From: Alteribacillus iranensis
Lineage (GTDB): Bacteria > Bacillota > Bacilli > Bacillales > Marinococcaceae
Length of the DNA stretch: 61,637 nt
Assembly: GCF_900113025.1 (NCBI RefSeq)
Contig: NZ_FONT01000002.1
Location: 442,201-503,837 of the forward strand
Direction: 5' to 3'
Part shown: positions 51,565-59,381 of the stretch, piece by piece
Numbering within the stretch: the stretch's first letter is position 1
Layout of the letters: each line of letters begins with the position of its first letter
Program-made: the position numbers and the translations under genes
Notes under the pieces: model-generated
What the model was told of the DNA's origin: nothing
The model's database searches: none
Seen by the model: only the letters and a program-made list of their open reading frames with translations

Positions 51565-51892
51565 TCATGAGACAATATTTTTGATAGATTCTTATATTTC
51601 TTGTCCTATGAACCTTCCATAAAGCAAATATTCTTTGATTTTCTATCCATTGATGCTCCATGAACATTGTTTTTCCCTTTCATGAGACGAAAAGTCCTTG
51701 GAATCCTTGTTTTTCTTGTCTCATGACAGCTTCATAGAGCAGGAATTACTTACTTTCCGCCTGATACTTGTCCTATGAACCTTCCATGGAACATAATTTC
51801 TTTGGTGTTTTCTATTTTCTTGCTCCATGAACCCTGGATTTGCTTTCATGAGACCACCTTTCCTTTGAATCCTTATCTTTCATGTCTCATGA
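51565..51892. repeat. TCATGAGAC hairpin cluster (three 47-bp copies)
   Basis: Three hairpins of exactly 47 bases lie at 51565-51611, 51680-51726 and 51846-51892: left arm TCATGAGAC, 29-base pyrimidine-rich loop, right arm GTCTCATGA (GTCCTATGA in the first). The arms of the second and third copies are perfectly complementary. Between them lie the words CTTCATAGAGCAG and TTGCTCCATGAAC, which also occur in part near 15289. The loops contain CCTTGGAATCCTTG, close to the core of the array just upstream. No gene is present. Confidence 0.88.
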
Positions 51893-51930
51893 ACCAACCC
51901 TTCCACTCTGAACCATAGGACGACACTAAA

Positions 51931-51958
51931 AAAAGGTGAGGATCTTCTCCCCACCTTT
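51931..51958 (-). terminator. Terminator of the WrbA-like gene
   Basis: On the minus strand AAAGGTG-GGGAGAAGATCCT-CACCTTT followed by TTTTAG, with inner GGA/TCC pairs. It lies about 18 bases past the stop codon. Confidence 0.85.
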
Positions 51959-51976
51959 GCTAACTGACGCTCTGTA

Positions 51977-52645
51977 TTATTGTTGTCCTTGCTTCACCCA
52001 AGAAGCGACAGACACCGTACGCTTCGCTTGGTGCTTCACTGCTTCTTGCACGTCTTCTTGCATGTTGCCTTCCTGGTCTACAGTGACACTGACGCCGTAT
52101 GGATTTCCGCCGGAAGAAAATTGTACCGCATCTGAATATCCTGGAGGTACAATGATCGCGCCCCAGTGCATCATCGTCGTGTAAAGAGCTTGAACCGTAG
52201 CTTCTTGTCCGCCATGCGGGTTGCTTGCGGAAGACATACCGCTCACTACTTTGTTGATGAGTTTTCCGTTAGCCCAAAGTCCGCCTGTTGTATCTAAGAA
52301 CTGTTTCATTTGAGCAGGGATGTTCCCGAAACGAGTTGGCGCGCTGAAGATGATCGCGTCGGCCCACTCGAGATCGTCGTTTGTTGCGACTGGCACGTCT
52401 TTGGTTGCGTTGATGTGTTCTTTCCAAGCTGGGTTGGACTCGATGGCTGCTTCTGGCGCAAGCTCTTCGACACGCATGAGCTTCACGTCCGCTCCTGCTG
52501 CTTCAGCGCCTTCTTTTGCCCATTGTGCCATTTGGTAGTTGGTTCCTGTTGAACTATAATAAATCACTGCTAATTTTACGTTTTCCATTGGTTGATCGCT
52601 CCCTTGTTTGGTTTTATCTTTTTTTAAGAAGTCAAAAATACCCAT
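51977..52645 (-). CDS. WrbA-like NAD(P)H:quinone oxidoreductase / flavodoxin
   Basis: The 222-residue flavodoxin-fold protein is of the WrbA type, a tetrameric FMN enzyme that reduces quinones by two electrons. The FMN phosphate loop is YSSTGTNYQMAQWAKEGAE (about residues 29-47). APTRFGNIPAQMKQFLDTTG (about 98-117) and the conserved GGQEATVQALYTTMMHWGAI follow. A 19-residue charged leader (MGIFDFLKKDKTKQG) precedes the canonical start, and an internal ATG at 52588 with AGGGAG nine bases upstream would give the standard 203-residue form. The neighbouring mhqD-mhqO-mhqR locus also deals with quinones, but no MhqR-type operator precedes this gene. Confidence 0.86.
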   Translation of the reverse strand: MGIFDFLKKDKTKQGSDQPMENVKLAVIYYSSTGTNYQMAQWAKEGAEAAGADVKLMRVEELAPEAAIESNPAWKEHINATKDVPVATNDDLEWADAIIFSAPTRFGNIPAQMKQFLDTTGGLWANGKLINKVVSGMSSASNPHGGQEATVQALYTTMMHWGAIIVPPGYSDAVQFSSGGNPYGVSVTVDQEGNMQEDVQEAVKHQAKRTVSVASWVKQGQQ

Positions 52646-52746
52646 TTGCTACACCACCGCATTTATTTTCTTATTCGTTTCTTGTGGCCATTTCCTCGTC
52701 TGACGTGTTCGACACACCTCCTTTATTAGGATAACCATGGAACGTG

Positions 52747-53346
52747 TTACCCTATTTGGTTGTACCATTCGGCGGCTTTCTCGATTTCATTTCTCGTCAG
52801 TTGATGGCCGTGATGTTCCCAGTGCACTTCTACGGATGCCCCGGCCTTCTGAAGGAAATCAGCTAATTCTTCTGTCTCTTCCGGCTTACAGATCGGATCA
52901 TTCGTCCCGGCGCCGATGAAGACGGGAAGACCTGTTATATCTGGCAATTCGATGCCTCGTCGTGGAACCATGGGATGAAAAAGGATAGCTCCTTTCAGCG
53001 CATTCTCATAATGGAACAATAAGCTCGCTGCGATATTCGCTCCATTCGAATAGCCAACAGCCACGACATTCTGACGATCAAATCCATGCTCCTGCGCGGC
53101 GTCATCGAGAAAGTGATGCAGTTCTTCGGTACGATGAATGAGATCTTCTTCATCAAATACCCCTTCTGCGAGCCTTCTAAAAAAGCGGGGCATCCCATTT
53201 TCGCTCACATTTCCTCGGACCCCTAACACGGAAGCGGAACCGTCGATCATGCCTGCGAGAGGCACTAAGTCTGTCTCTGTTCCTCCTGTTCCGTGCAAAA
53301 GAAGAAAGGTTGTATCGTTTTTCCCTTGTTGAAAAATATGCTTCAT
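52747..53346 (-). CDS. mhqD: MhqD-like carboxylesterase/hydrolase
   Basis: The 199-residue alpha/beta hydrolase has the nucleophile Ser in GYSNGAN (about residue 110), Asp in GAGTNDPIC and His in HGHQLTRN, with an N-terminal LLHGTGGTETDL oxyanion loop. The length and sequence match B. subtilis MhqD, a carboxylesterase-like protein of the 2-methylhydroquinone and catechol response. It overlaps the mhqO-like dioxygenase by four bases (ATGA), so the two are translated together. It probably hydrolyses products of the ring cleavage. The physiological substrate is not established. Confidence 0.88.
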   Translation of the reverse strand: MKHIFQQGKNDTTFLLLHGTGGTETDLVPLAGMIDGSASVLGVRGNVSENGMPRFFRRLAEGVFDEEDLIHRTEELHHFLDDAAQEHGFDRQNVVAVGYSNGANIAASLLFHYENALKGAILFHPMVPRRGIELPDITGLPVFIGAGTNDPICKPEETEELADFLQKAGASVEVHWEHHGHQLTRNEIEKAAEWYNQIG

Positions 53347-54293
53347 TCGTTTCCTTCCTTTCTATTTCGAACCGTCACCGGTCGCAGCATGCCTTCGATC
53401 CGTGTACGGTGAACTTCCAGCCATTCCGGCAATTTCAGTGTTTCACCGAGAGTTTCTAACGGCTCGTCTCGTGTGAAGCCGGGCGGATCTGTTGCCATTT
53501 CAAACAATAATCCTCCGTGCTCCCGGAAATAAATCGAAGTAAAATAATCTCTATCTTTTATTTCTGTCGGGAAGTATCCTTGATCGGATAAATGCTTTCC
53601 CCACTCCAGCTGATCTTCCCCGTCTTCCGTACGAAATGCGATATGGTGAACCGTACCCACGCCCATTTCGCCGCGGGGACTTGCGCTCAGCTTGATATCG
53701 ATGACATTTCCAAAGGCGCCCGAGGAGCGGAAGCGTAAATAATCGTTCTCCTGCCCTTCTTTCTTGAAACCCATACCGCGCTCCAGCAGCTCTGCTGTTT
53801 TGTAAGGAGCTGCGGTACATAACACGGCTCCGCCGAAACCTTTAATCGCATGCTCCGATGTCACCCCGTTGCTTTCCCACGTGCTAGGATTGCCATCTTC
53901 TCTTGCGACGATTTCTAAACGTAGGCCATGGGGATCATCAAATTGAAGAAAGTCTTCTTGAAACCGTGTTTCTTTTGTCACCTCAACATCGAAGTCTCGT
54001 AATCGCGCTTCCCAATAATCCAAGGCATGCTCCGGGACGACGAAAGACGTGATTCCAACTTGCCCGGTTCCTATTCGTCCCTGCGGAGCACCGGCCCACG
54101 GGAAGACGGTCATGATCGTCCCAGGCTCTCCCTCTTCATTTCCAAAATAAAAATGGTACGTTCCCGGGTCATCAAAATTGACGGTTTGTTTCACAAGCCG
54201 GAGTCCTAACACTTCGGTGTAAAAATCAAGATTCTCTTGAGGGTCCCCAACAATCGCCGTAATATGGTGAATCCCTGCAGTTGCTTTAGCCAT
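53343..54293 (-). CDS. mhqO: Ring-cleaving dioxygenase (MhqO/MhqA-like)
   Basis: The 316-residue protein has two glyoxalase/extradiol-dioxygenase (VOC) domains, about 5-140 and 155-285. Metal-ligand candidates are His in AGIHHITAI at the N-terminus, His in GTVHHIAFR (about residue 215) and Glu in GGLLFEMATDPPG (about residue 260). Members cleave hydroquinone- or catechol-type rings with Fe2+. The ATG at 54293 follows AGACAGGTG by a normal distance. The frame extends three codons to a GTG within that site. An MhqR-type operator lies at 54331-54348, just upstream. It is first of the mhqO-mhqD operon. Confidence 0.9.
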   Translation of the reverse strand: MAKATAGIHHITAIVGDPQENLDFYTEVLGLRLVKQTVNFDDPGTYHFYFGNEEGEPGTIMTVFPWAGAPQGRIGTGQVGITSFVVPEHALDYWEARLRDFDVEVTKETRFQEDFLQFDDPHGLRLEIVAREDGNPSTWESNGVTSEHAIKGFGGAVLCTAAPYKTAELLERGMGFKKEGQENDYLRFRSSGAFGNVIDIKLSASPRGEMGVGTVHHIAFRTEDGEDQLEWGKHLSDQGYFPTEIKDRDYFTSIYFREHGGLLFEMATDPPGFTRDEPLETLGETLKLPEWLEVHRTRIEGMLRPVTVRNRKEGNE

Positions 54294-54330
54294 GGTTGGC
54301 ACCTGTCTTTCCAGTTATTTTTCTTTCATT

Positions 54331-54348
54331 TATCTTTAATTCGAGATA
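54331..54348. promoter_or_regulatory. MhqR operator upstream of mhqO
   Basis: TATCTTTAATTCGAGATA is an 18-base near-palindrome matching the MhqR box of B. subtilis (TATCTCGAATTCGAGATA) at all but two positions. It lies 38 bases before the mhqO start, where bound MhqR would block transcription until a quinone electrophile inactivates it. Confidence 0.82.
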
Positions 54349-54420
54349 TTATTTTAAAAAAATTTATCTTTGTTGTTTGGGGGGGGAAGCAGCTTTCCCA
54401 TGATGAAAAAGCTGACTTAC

Positions 54421-54867
54421 CTAGTCCTTCAACGAAAAGCCGACTTTTTTTAATAATGTTATCAATGTTTGCTTTTCCTCTTCTTCCAGCACATTAAACA
54501 TTCCTTGTACAGCTTTCTGGTGCTTCGGGAAAATATCATCCATCAGCTCGGATCCTTTTTCGGTTATGCTTGCGTAAATGACTCTCCGATCTTTCGGACA
54601 ACGTCTTCGCTCTAAATAATGTTTCTGTTCGAGCTTGTCTACCACATACGTAATGCTGCCGCTCGACAACAATATTTTCTCACCAATTCGTTGAATCGGC
54701 TGATCTCCCTTGTGATACAAAAGCTCGAGCACCGCAAATTCCGTCGGGTTCAATCCATGCGTGCGGATGTCTTCTCTAATTTTCTCTTCGACCGCATGTT
54801 GGGCACGAGAAAGAACAACTAGAGATTTAAGTGAAAGATCTTCGTTGTTATGGCGTGATTGACTCAT
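54421..54867 (-). CDS. mhqR: MarR-family repressor MhqR
   Basis: The 148-residue MarR protein has the winged helix at about 45-110 (GLNPTEFAVLELLYHKGDQP, GSITYVVDKLEQKHYLERRR, DRRVIYASITEKG). B. subtilis MhqR represses mhqA, mhqNOP and mhqED and is released by 2-methylhydroquinone and catechol. Position beside mhqO-mhqD and two matching operators (54331-54348, 54891-54908) support the same role. No Cys lies in the first 90 residues (one at RRRCPKD), in line with a repressor that is not a simple thiol switch. The start at 54867 has AGGGTG five bases upstream. GTG at 54873 is the alternative. Confidence 0.9.
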   Translation of the reverse strand: MSQSRHNNEDLSLKSLVVLSRAQHAVEEKIREDIRTHGLNPTEFAVLELLYHKGDQPIQRIGEKILLSSGSITYVVDKLEQKHYLERRRCPKDRRVIYASITEKGSELMDDIFPKHQKAVQGMFNVLEEEEKQTLITLLKKVGFSLKD

Positions 54868-54890
54868 GGTCACCCTATCCTTCGTTCAAT

Positions 54891-54908
54891 TATCTTGAAT
54901 TCAAGGTA
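54891..54908. promoter_or_regulatory. MhqR operator upstream of mhqR (autoregulation)
   Basis: TATCTTGAATTCAAGGTA is a near-perfect palindrome (arms TATCTTGAA/TTCAAGGTA, one mismatch) with the same TATCT..GAATTC core as the site at 54331. It lies 24 bases before the mhqR start, consistent with autorepression. Confidence 0.8.
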
Positions 54909-55008
54909 ATAATAAATCATCCTAATGGTAATGTCAACCGTTAGGGTCCCCTCTCCATATGTATTTATCCAGCGAAAACCGGTGTTTCCTCGTGAAAAAA
55001 AGACCAAA

Positions 55009-55275
55009 GAGGTTGGGACAAAAGTATTTAAATGAAAGATAAATCCGAACAACTTATGTTGTCGCTTTGTCAAAATACTTCGCTTTCCGCGGGCACGGCT
55101 TCAGCTTCCTCGGAAAGCGAAAACGCCTTTCCTGCGGGATCTTCAGCTCGTGCTGTTCCCGCTGGAGTCTACGTATTTTGACTACGCTGATACACTGCGT
55201 TTATGAAACGGGTGACTCCTCCAACATGTGATCGTTCGTCTTTAGAGTTGACTATTCTAGTTTTGTCCCAGCCTC
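55009..55275. repeat. 267-bp intergenic element with terminal inverted repeats, copy 2
   Basis: Identical in length to 1365-1631, with the same ends (GAGGTTGGGACAAAA and TTTTGTCCCAGCCTC) and the same nested GTCAAAATAC/GTATTTTGAC stem. One base differs. It sits 13 bases after the stop of the Na+/Ca2+ exchanger gene. The near-identity of two copies 54 kb apart implies recent spread or gene conversion. Confidence 0.9.
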
Positions 55276-55288
55276 GTTCGTCGAGTGA

Positions 55289-56296
55289 TTACCCTAAAAA
55301 AAGGAAGCTCACGACCGCTACATAACTGGTGACCGCGATGATCGACGGAAAGAGGTACGTGAATCTGTTCCGCGTATGATCCCGTTTGATGATGACCATC
55401 ACCATTATCGTCAATATGATCCCCACGAGAGACACATACATTAATTCATCACTCGTATCGAGCCATATGCTTCCGTTTACGTAGACGAGATCCGCTATCG
55501 CAATCACTAAAAGATTAAACACGTTGCTTCCTAAAATCGTTCCAATTGCCATATTCACGTTGGCGAGCTTCAAGGACATGAACACGCTCATCGCATCAGG
55601 GATGGACGTAGCTAATGATGCAAAAATGCTTCCAACCGTAGTAGCGCTGATTCCAGTCGTGTCGGCCATCACATCCCCCGATATCGACAACACACTTCCG
55701 AAAAAGAAAATAAGAATCGAAAACAGAAAAAACCCTATCACTGCTCGTTGTACACTTATCTTCTTTTCGCTTTGCTTCGTTGGGTTTTCGCTGTCCGAAG
55801 AAGGTTCTATGTTTTCTTGTTGCTTTTTTGATACAAATCGCATACCTGCAATATACGTCACGACAATCGCTATACTCGTGAGACTCATAGTAAACAATGA
55901 CACCGAAACATGGACACTCAGTCCAATGACAGTGAGAATACAGAGGATAAGCGCAATCATCCCCGTATAGATATGGTCATGTTTTACACGAAGAAACAAG
56001 CGTTGACTCCGAAAGTAAATATCCAACACGAACAATATAAAAATGTTAAATAAAATGCTTCCCAGTCCATTCCCCACCGCGATATCCGCGTTCCCAATAA
56101 GCCCTGCGGATACGGTAATGGTCAGTTCCGGTAAGGATGTAGCCGTAGCAAGAAGAATCGTACCTGCTAACAGGCCGCCCATTTTTGTTTCTTTACTTAT
56201 AATATCCGCATATTTCGATAGTCTGATAACAGACAGTGCGGATACGACCGCTGATATAATAAAAACAATGATGGAAATCGATCCAGCGTTCTCAAT
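55289..56296 (-). CDS. Na+/Ca2+ exchanger family protein, probable ATT start
   Basis: The protein of about 335 residues belongs to the cation/Ca2+ antiporter (CaCA, YrbG-type) family with two alpha repeats: GTILLATATSLPELTITVSA with VGNGLGSILFNIFILF, and VGSIFASLATSIPDAMSVFM with GTILGSNVFNLLVIAIADLV. The Glu/Asp in the two repeats bind the cation. From the first ATG (56182) the N-terminal helix and the start of repeat 1 would be missing and no ribosome site precedes it. The same frame continues upstream as AGSISIIVFIISAVVSALSV to an ATT at 56296 with AGGAGAG eight bases ahead. I take the ATT as the likely start. A lost ATG is the alternative. Confidence 0.78.
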   Translation of the reverse strand: MENAGSISIIVFIISAVVSALSVIRLSKYADIISKETKMGGLLAGTILLATATSLPELTITVSAGLIGNADIAVGNGLGSILFNIFILFVLDIYFRSQRLFLRVKHDHIYTGMIALILCILTVIGLSVHVSVSLFTMSLTSIAIVVTYIAGMRFVSKKQQENIEPSSDSENPTKQSEKKISVQRAVIGFFLFSILIFFFGSVLSISGDVMADTTGISATTVGSIFASLATSIPDAMSVFMSLKLANVNMAIGTILGSNVFNLLVIAIADLVYVNGSIWLDTSDELMYVSLVGIILTIMVMVIIKRDHTRNRFTYLFPSIIAVTSYVAVVSFLFLG

Positions 56297-56687
56297 AGCT
56301 TCCTCTCTCCTTTACCTCTTTCATGGTTTGCGTTTTTCGACCTGATAGATGGCGCTAATTCTCTTTCTTCCCCAAGTATGTGGACAAAAAACGCTTCTCC
56401 TTTATCCAATCATTGGAACTTCCTGAGAGCACCTAGGTGAACCGACCGTGACATGTTTGTGACAGGAATAGACAGGCTGGGCCCGCCCCCCTATACTTTA
56501 TGGAAGCAACCGCTTTTTCTGTTGCTCCTTACCCTTGTTCTTCCCACAAAAAAGAGAGTAAGGAGGAACATGCGGGGGTACATAGAACAAAAACGCAAGC
56601 GCCTTGCTCAGGAGCGCTAGGGTCAGGCGCTACATCTTGAACACGACAACACATACACTTTCCTAACTTCCCGAGGGGGATACCAAT
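56297..56687. other. Gap between exchanger and gtrA with a short leader-like ORF
   Basis: AAGGAGGAAC and an ATG at 56571 read MRGYIEQKRKRLAQER and then stop. The second half lies in a dispersed repeat (CGCAAGCGCCTTGCTCAGGA, 56594-56613). So a former gene or leader may have been cut by the repeat. The palindromic TGGGCCCGCCCCCC stretch near 56477 is GC-rich. No other gene is evident. Confidence 0.4.
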
Positions 56688-57155
56688 GTGAAAAAGCAAG
56701 TGTTTCAGTTTAGTTCGATCGGTGTCTTGAATGCCATCATCGACATCGGGGTGCTAAATCTGCTTCTTTGGATATGGCCGACCACGGATAATACATCGCT
56801 CTTCTTTTTTAATTCCATTGCCTATTTTCTTGCCATTGCGAACAGCTACTATTGGAATGCACGGTTTACGTTTTATCGGTTTTCAGACTTCGGTTGGAAA
56901 GAAAAATCCCTTTTTCTCTTACAGGCCATCATCGCTTGGCTCGTCAACAATTTCGTTTTCATCGCCATCTTGCATTTGTTTTCTGAACAAGCGTACCTCC
57001 CAATCCCTGCTTTTCTTTCGCAAAATATCGCAAAAGGACTCGCGATGTTTCTCTCTTTTACGAGCAGCTTTTTTATGATGAAATACGGGGTGTTTCGCTC
57101 ACGGGAGCAGGCGGAGTCAAAGCGCCGGGAGAAGCAACATTTTTTTATGCGGTGA
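56688..57155 (+). CDS. GtrA family membrane protein
   Basis: The 155-residue protein has four membrane segments and the GtrA pattern: QFSSIGVLNAIIDIGVLNLL at the N-terminus, FNSIAYFLAIANSYYWNARF with TFYRF, and KGLAMFLSFTSSFFMMKYGV near the end. GtrA proteins are proposed flippases or accessory subunits for lipid-linked sugars, for example in teichoic acid or O-antigen modification. The start is GTG at 56688 with GAGGGGGAT upstream. No glycosyltransferase lies next to it, so the partner is elsewhere. A basic tail of about 15 residues ends the protein. Confidence 0.87.
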   Translation: MKKQVFQFSSIGVLNAIIDIGVLNLLLWIWPTTDNTSLFFFNSIAYFLAIANSYYWNARFTFYRFSDFGWKEKSLFLLQAIIAWLVNNFVFIAILHLFSEQAYLPIPAFLSQNIAKGLAMFLSFTSSFFMMKYGVFRSREQAESKRREKQHFFMR

Positions 57156-57239
57156 AAAAAGAATAACGAGAAAAAAGTTTACGAAAAGGGATGAGGTGGA
57201 AGGAGAACAGTGAACCAATCATCATGGAGGTGTTCTATC

Positions 57240-57419
57240 ATGGCACAAAATCGTTTTAAAACAGGCGAAGAAGCCCCACAAAGTGGAAAGTATGAAGTGA
57301 GCGAATTAGTAAATGAAGGCACTCCAGAAGAAAACACAACAATTGACTTGGAAAAAGGAGAACGTTTCCCTCCAGACCCATCCAGCAATGATGCGGCGTA
57401 TTGGGTGAAAGCGTCCTAA
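57240..57419 (+). CDS. YjzC family protein
   Basis: The 59-residue acidic, soluble protein MAQNRFKTGEEAPQSGKYEV with LEKGERFPPDPSSNDAAYWV is the YjzC family of small Bacillus proteins. The family core (N-x-F-K-x-G-x-x-A-P, and G-x-x-F-P-P) is kept. The start ATG at 57240 has GGAGGTG seven bases upstream. The frame is open to 57210 without support. The function is not known. It is a single gene. Confidence 0.85.
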   Translation: MAQNRFKTGEEAPQSGKYEVSELVNEGTPEENTTIDLEKGERFPPDPSSNDAAYWVKAS

Positions 57420-57614
57420 TGCATCGATGACAAATGCATGTTTAAATAATACACGGCTTCAGCCTCCTGCAGGTTGGAGCCGTTTCCTGTGGCAGCCCGT
57501 CCATTCTATGTTTGAGACAAGAAGATGACAGGGTAACTGTTAAAGGAGACAATGGAAGATTCACACTCATCTTCTTTTGTACGACCTTCTACACTTCGCG
57601 AAGAAAGGATGATA

Positions 57615-57941
57615 GTGGTGACATACGAAGAATGCATCAAAGAATGTCTGAACTGCATGGAACAGTGTAACCTGTGCTTTGATGAATGTTTAAAAGAAGA
57701 GGACGTCACAATGATGGCCACGTGCATTCGCCTGAACCGAGAATGTGCAGATGCTTGTGCTTTCGCTGCGAAAGCGATGCAAAGCAACAGCCCTTTTGCG
57801 AAAGAGATCTGCAGGTTGTGTGCGGATATTTGCCAGGCTTGCGGCGACGAATGCGCCAAACATAACGAGAAACATTGCCAAGACTGCGCAGAAGCATGCC
57901 ACCGTTGTGCCAAAGTGTGCCGTGAGATGGCAGCATCCTAA
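57615..57941 (+). CDS. Cys-rich four-helix-bundle copper-binding-type protein (DUF326)
   Basis: The protein of about 108 residues carries 14 or more cysteines in spaced Cxx(x)C pairs (ECLNCMEQCNLCFDECL, CIRLNRECADAC, ICRLCADICQACGDEC, HCQDCAEACHRCAKVC). This is the four-helix-bundle pattern of DUF326/Csp-like proteins that store Cu(I) inside the bundle. No signal peptide is seen, so it would be a cytosolic form. The start is uncertain. GTG at 57615 or 57618 lies at proper distance from AAAGG. ATG at 57609 is against it, and the track frame begins at 57552. No copper efflux genes are nearby. Confidence 0.87.
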   Translation: MVTYEECIKECLNCMEQCNLCFDECLKEEDVTMMATCIRLNRECADACAFAAKAMQSNSPFAKEICRLCADICQACGDECAKHNEKHCQDCAEACHRCAKVCREMAAS

Positions 57942-57945
57942 ACGA

Positions 57946-58062
57946 ACAAAAGCGCGGGCGCCTTGCTCACGAGCGCCAAGTGCTGGAAAGCCGCTGGCAG
58001 CAGCCGCTTTTTGGCTTCTGCCAGTTGCCTGAAGCGACCTCGAACCGATGGCGCCTTCTTCC
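57946..58062. repeat. Dispersed repeat copy
   Basis: AAAGCGCGGGCGCCTTGCTC, GCCAAGTGCTGGAAAGCCGC and GACCTCGAACCGATGGCGCC match the pieces at 9.1 kb (reversed) and 56.6 kb. It lies directly after the Cys-rich gene and before the terminator of the DUF2935 gene. Confidence 0.8.
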
Positions 58063-58074
58063 CTTTTCATCATA

Positions 58075-58115
58075 AAAAAGGTACCCCGCTGTTTTCAGCA
58101 TGAGGTACCTTTTTT
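58075..58115 (-). terminator. Terminator of the DUF2935 gene
   Basis: AAAAAAGGTACC and GGTACCTTTTTT are perfect 12-base arms with a small stem CGCTG/CAGC in the loop. It works on both strands and closes the gene at 58132. Confidence 0.88.
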
Positions 58116-58131
58116 GATTAATCTTTGCTTG

Positions 58132-58566
58132 TTACATCTGCCCCTTTTGATACAAAATTGTTTGGGCAATGCCAATGAAATACTCGGATTCCCTTATGAT
58201 ATGATCCAGTACCACTTTCGCAGTCGGATTTCCGCTGACAGCGCTGCTTTGATTTTTGATTTGCTGGCAGAGCTCGATAAAATCCTCACTCTGCTGCAGA
58301 CAGAAGGCAACGAGGTCTAACACATCCTTTTCCAAAGACGGGGATATCGTATAGTTCGACCGAATCACGGATTCAATAAACCGAACGATACGCTGATGTG
58401 TTTCCCCGAGCGCTTTTTCCCACGTATTGAGCGCATCGACATACACTTTTTCCAACCCTGTCACCAATTCTCGAATCACTACGGTATGTTCTTCCTCTTG
58501 CTGCTTCCAAAATTCCGCTTCATCCAATATTCTCAACGGCATTTGCGAGCCATAGTAAAATTGCAT
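58132..58566 (-). CDS. DUF2935 protein (helical, ferritin-like)
   Basis: The 144-residue helical protein has LDEAEFWKQQEEEHTVVIRE at the N-terminus and IRESEYFIGIAQTILYQKGQ at the end, two halves of a DUF2935 four-helix fold. Glu and His in EEEHT, and Glu in RESEYF, sit where ferritin-like proteins bind metal. Most family members have two such domains (about 260 residues), so this one may be a half-length form. The start has AAGGGAGGGAG upstream. The function is unknown. It is monocistronic, divergent from the DUF2975/XRE pair. Confidence 0.83.
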   Translation of the reverse strand: MQFYYGSQMPLRILDEAEFWKQQEEEHTVVIRELVTGLEKVYVDALNTWEKALGETHQRIVRFIESVIRSNYTISPSLEKDVLDLVAFCLQQSEDFIELCQQIKNQSSAVSGNPTAKVVLDHIIRESEYFIGIAQTILYQKGQM

Positions 58567-58701
58567 GTTACTCCCTCCCTTGTTTCACTACTTCAACCTA
58601 TGATCAGAGTTCGTTCTTTATGCGGACATGCTTCTATTTGAAAAGATTCTCTAGTTGAACGCGGATCCCTCCCAACTCTCCCTTTCATCTTTTTCATTAC
58701 A

Positions 58702-58758
58702 TTTTTATCGATAATCGATAAAAAGTTATTGAATAACAAATGTGAATTGTGCTACAGT
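58702..58758 (+). promoter_or_regulatory. Promoter and palindromic operator of the DUF2975/XRE pair
   Basis: TTTTTATCGAT (58702-58712) and ATCGATAAAAA (58714-58724) are perfect 11-base arms around one base. Directly next to it is TTGAAT (58729-58734), 18 bases, then TGCTACAGT with TACAGT at 58753-58758 as an extended -10. The palindrome would cover the upstream edge of the promoter, so it is a good candidate for self-regulation by the XRE protein. Confidence 0.6.
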
Positions 58759-58797
58759 GTAGTTGTAATCACATACAAGAAAGGTTGGAATCCTGCT

Positions 58798-59370
58798 ATG
58801 AAATCACCTACTATTTTTTACATTGGATCGTGGATATCGCTTATTTTTGTCTATTTTGTAGGACTCTTAGGCTTATTCACCACATTAGAGCACGCTTCCC
58901 GGTTATGGTTTCCGGACAGCGCTCTCGCTTCTACATTTGGGCGGTTTGAACCGATATTCGGCTCACTGGATGTACGTTTCACCGATCAACCGGCTCTTTA
59001 TGCGAAAGATTCGTTTATCGCTCTTTCTTTCGTAAGTAACATAACGGTTATGATTCTTGCCGCACTTGTCGCATGGTACTTACATAAATTACTACGCAAC
59101 ATCTATCGAAACAGCTTATTTATGTTTGAGAATGTATCGATTTTTTACAAGCTTGGTTTCATTATTTTGATTCTCGGTTCAGCGGCTCATTACATCGACG
59201 GGATGATGGTATCCCAAGCCATTCGTGAACTGGCTATCACTAATGCCTTTCTCACCATTCCTAACCTCTTCTACATTGATACGGTGGTGGCGGGAGTATT
59301 TCTTATTCTTCTTGCTTCAGCTCTAAACGTTGCTGTAAAAGCCGTTGAAGAAAATCGACAAACGATATAG
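58798..59370 (+). CDS. DUF2975 membrane protein
   Basis: The 190-residue protein has four membrane segments (around 8-27, 74-96, 118-137 and 156-180) and the DUF2975 layout, typical of a partner of YozG-type regulators. I start at ATG 58798 (MKSPTIFYIG). The frame extends upstream to 58729 but that region is promoter. AAAGGTTGG lies 13 bases upstream, so the ribosome site is weak. It is co-transcribed with the XRE gene, 11 bases on. As in B. subtilis yoaS-yozG, the pair has no established role. Confidence 0.83.
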   Translation: MKSPTIFYIGSWISLIFVYFVGLLGLFTTLEHASRLWFPDSALASTFGRFEPIFGSLDVRFTDQPALYAKDSFIALSFVSNITVMILAALVAWYLHKLLRNIYRNSLFMFENVSIFYKLGFIILILGSAAHYIDGMMVSQAIRELAITNAFLTIPNLFYIDTVVAGVFLILLASALNVAVKAVEENRQTI

Positions 59371-59381
59371 GAGCGTCCCAT

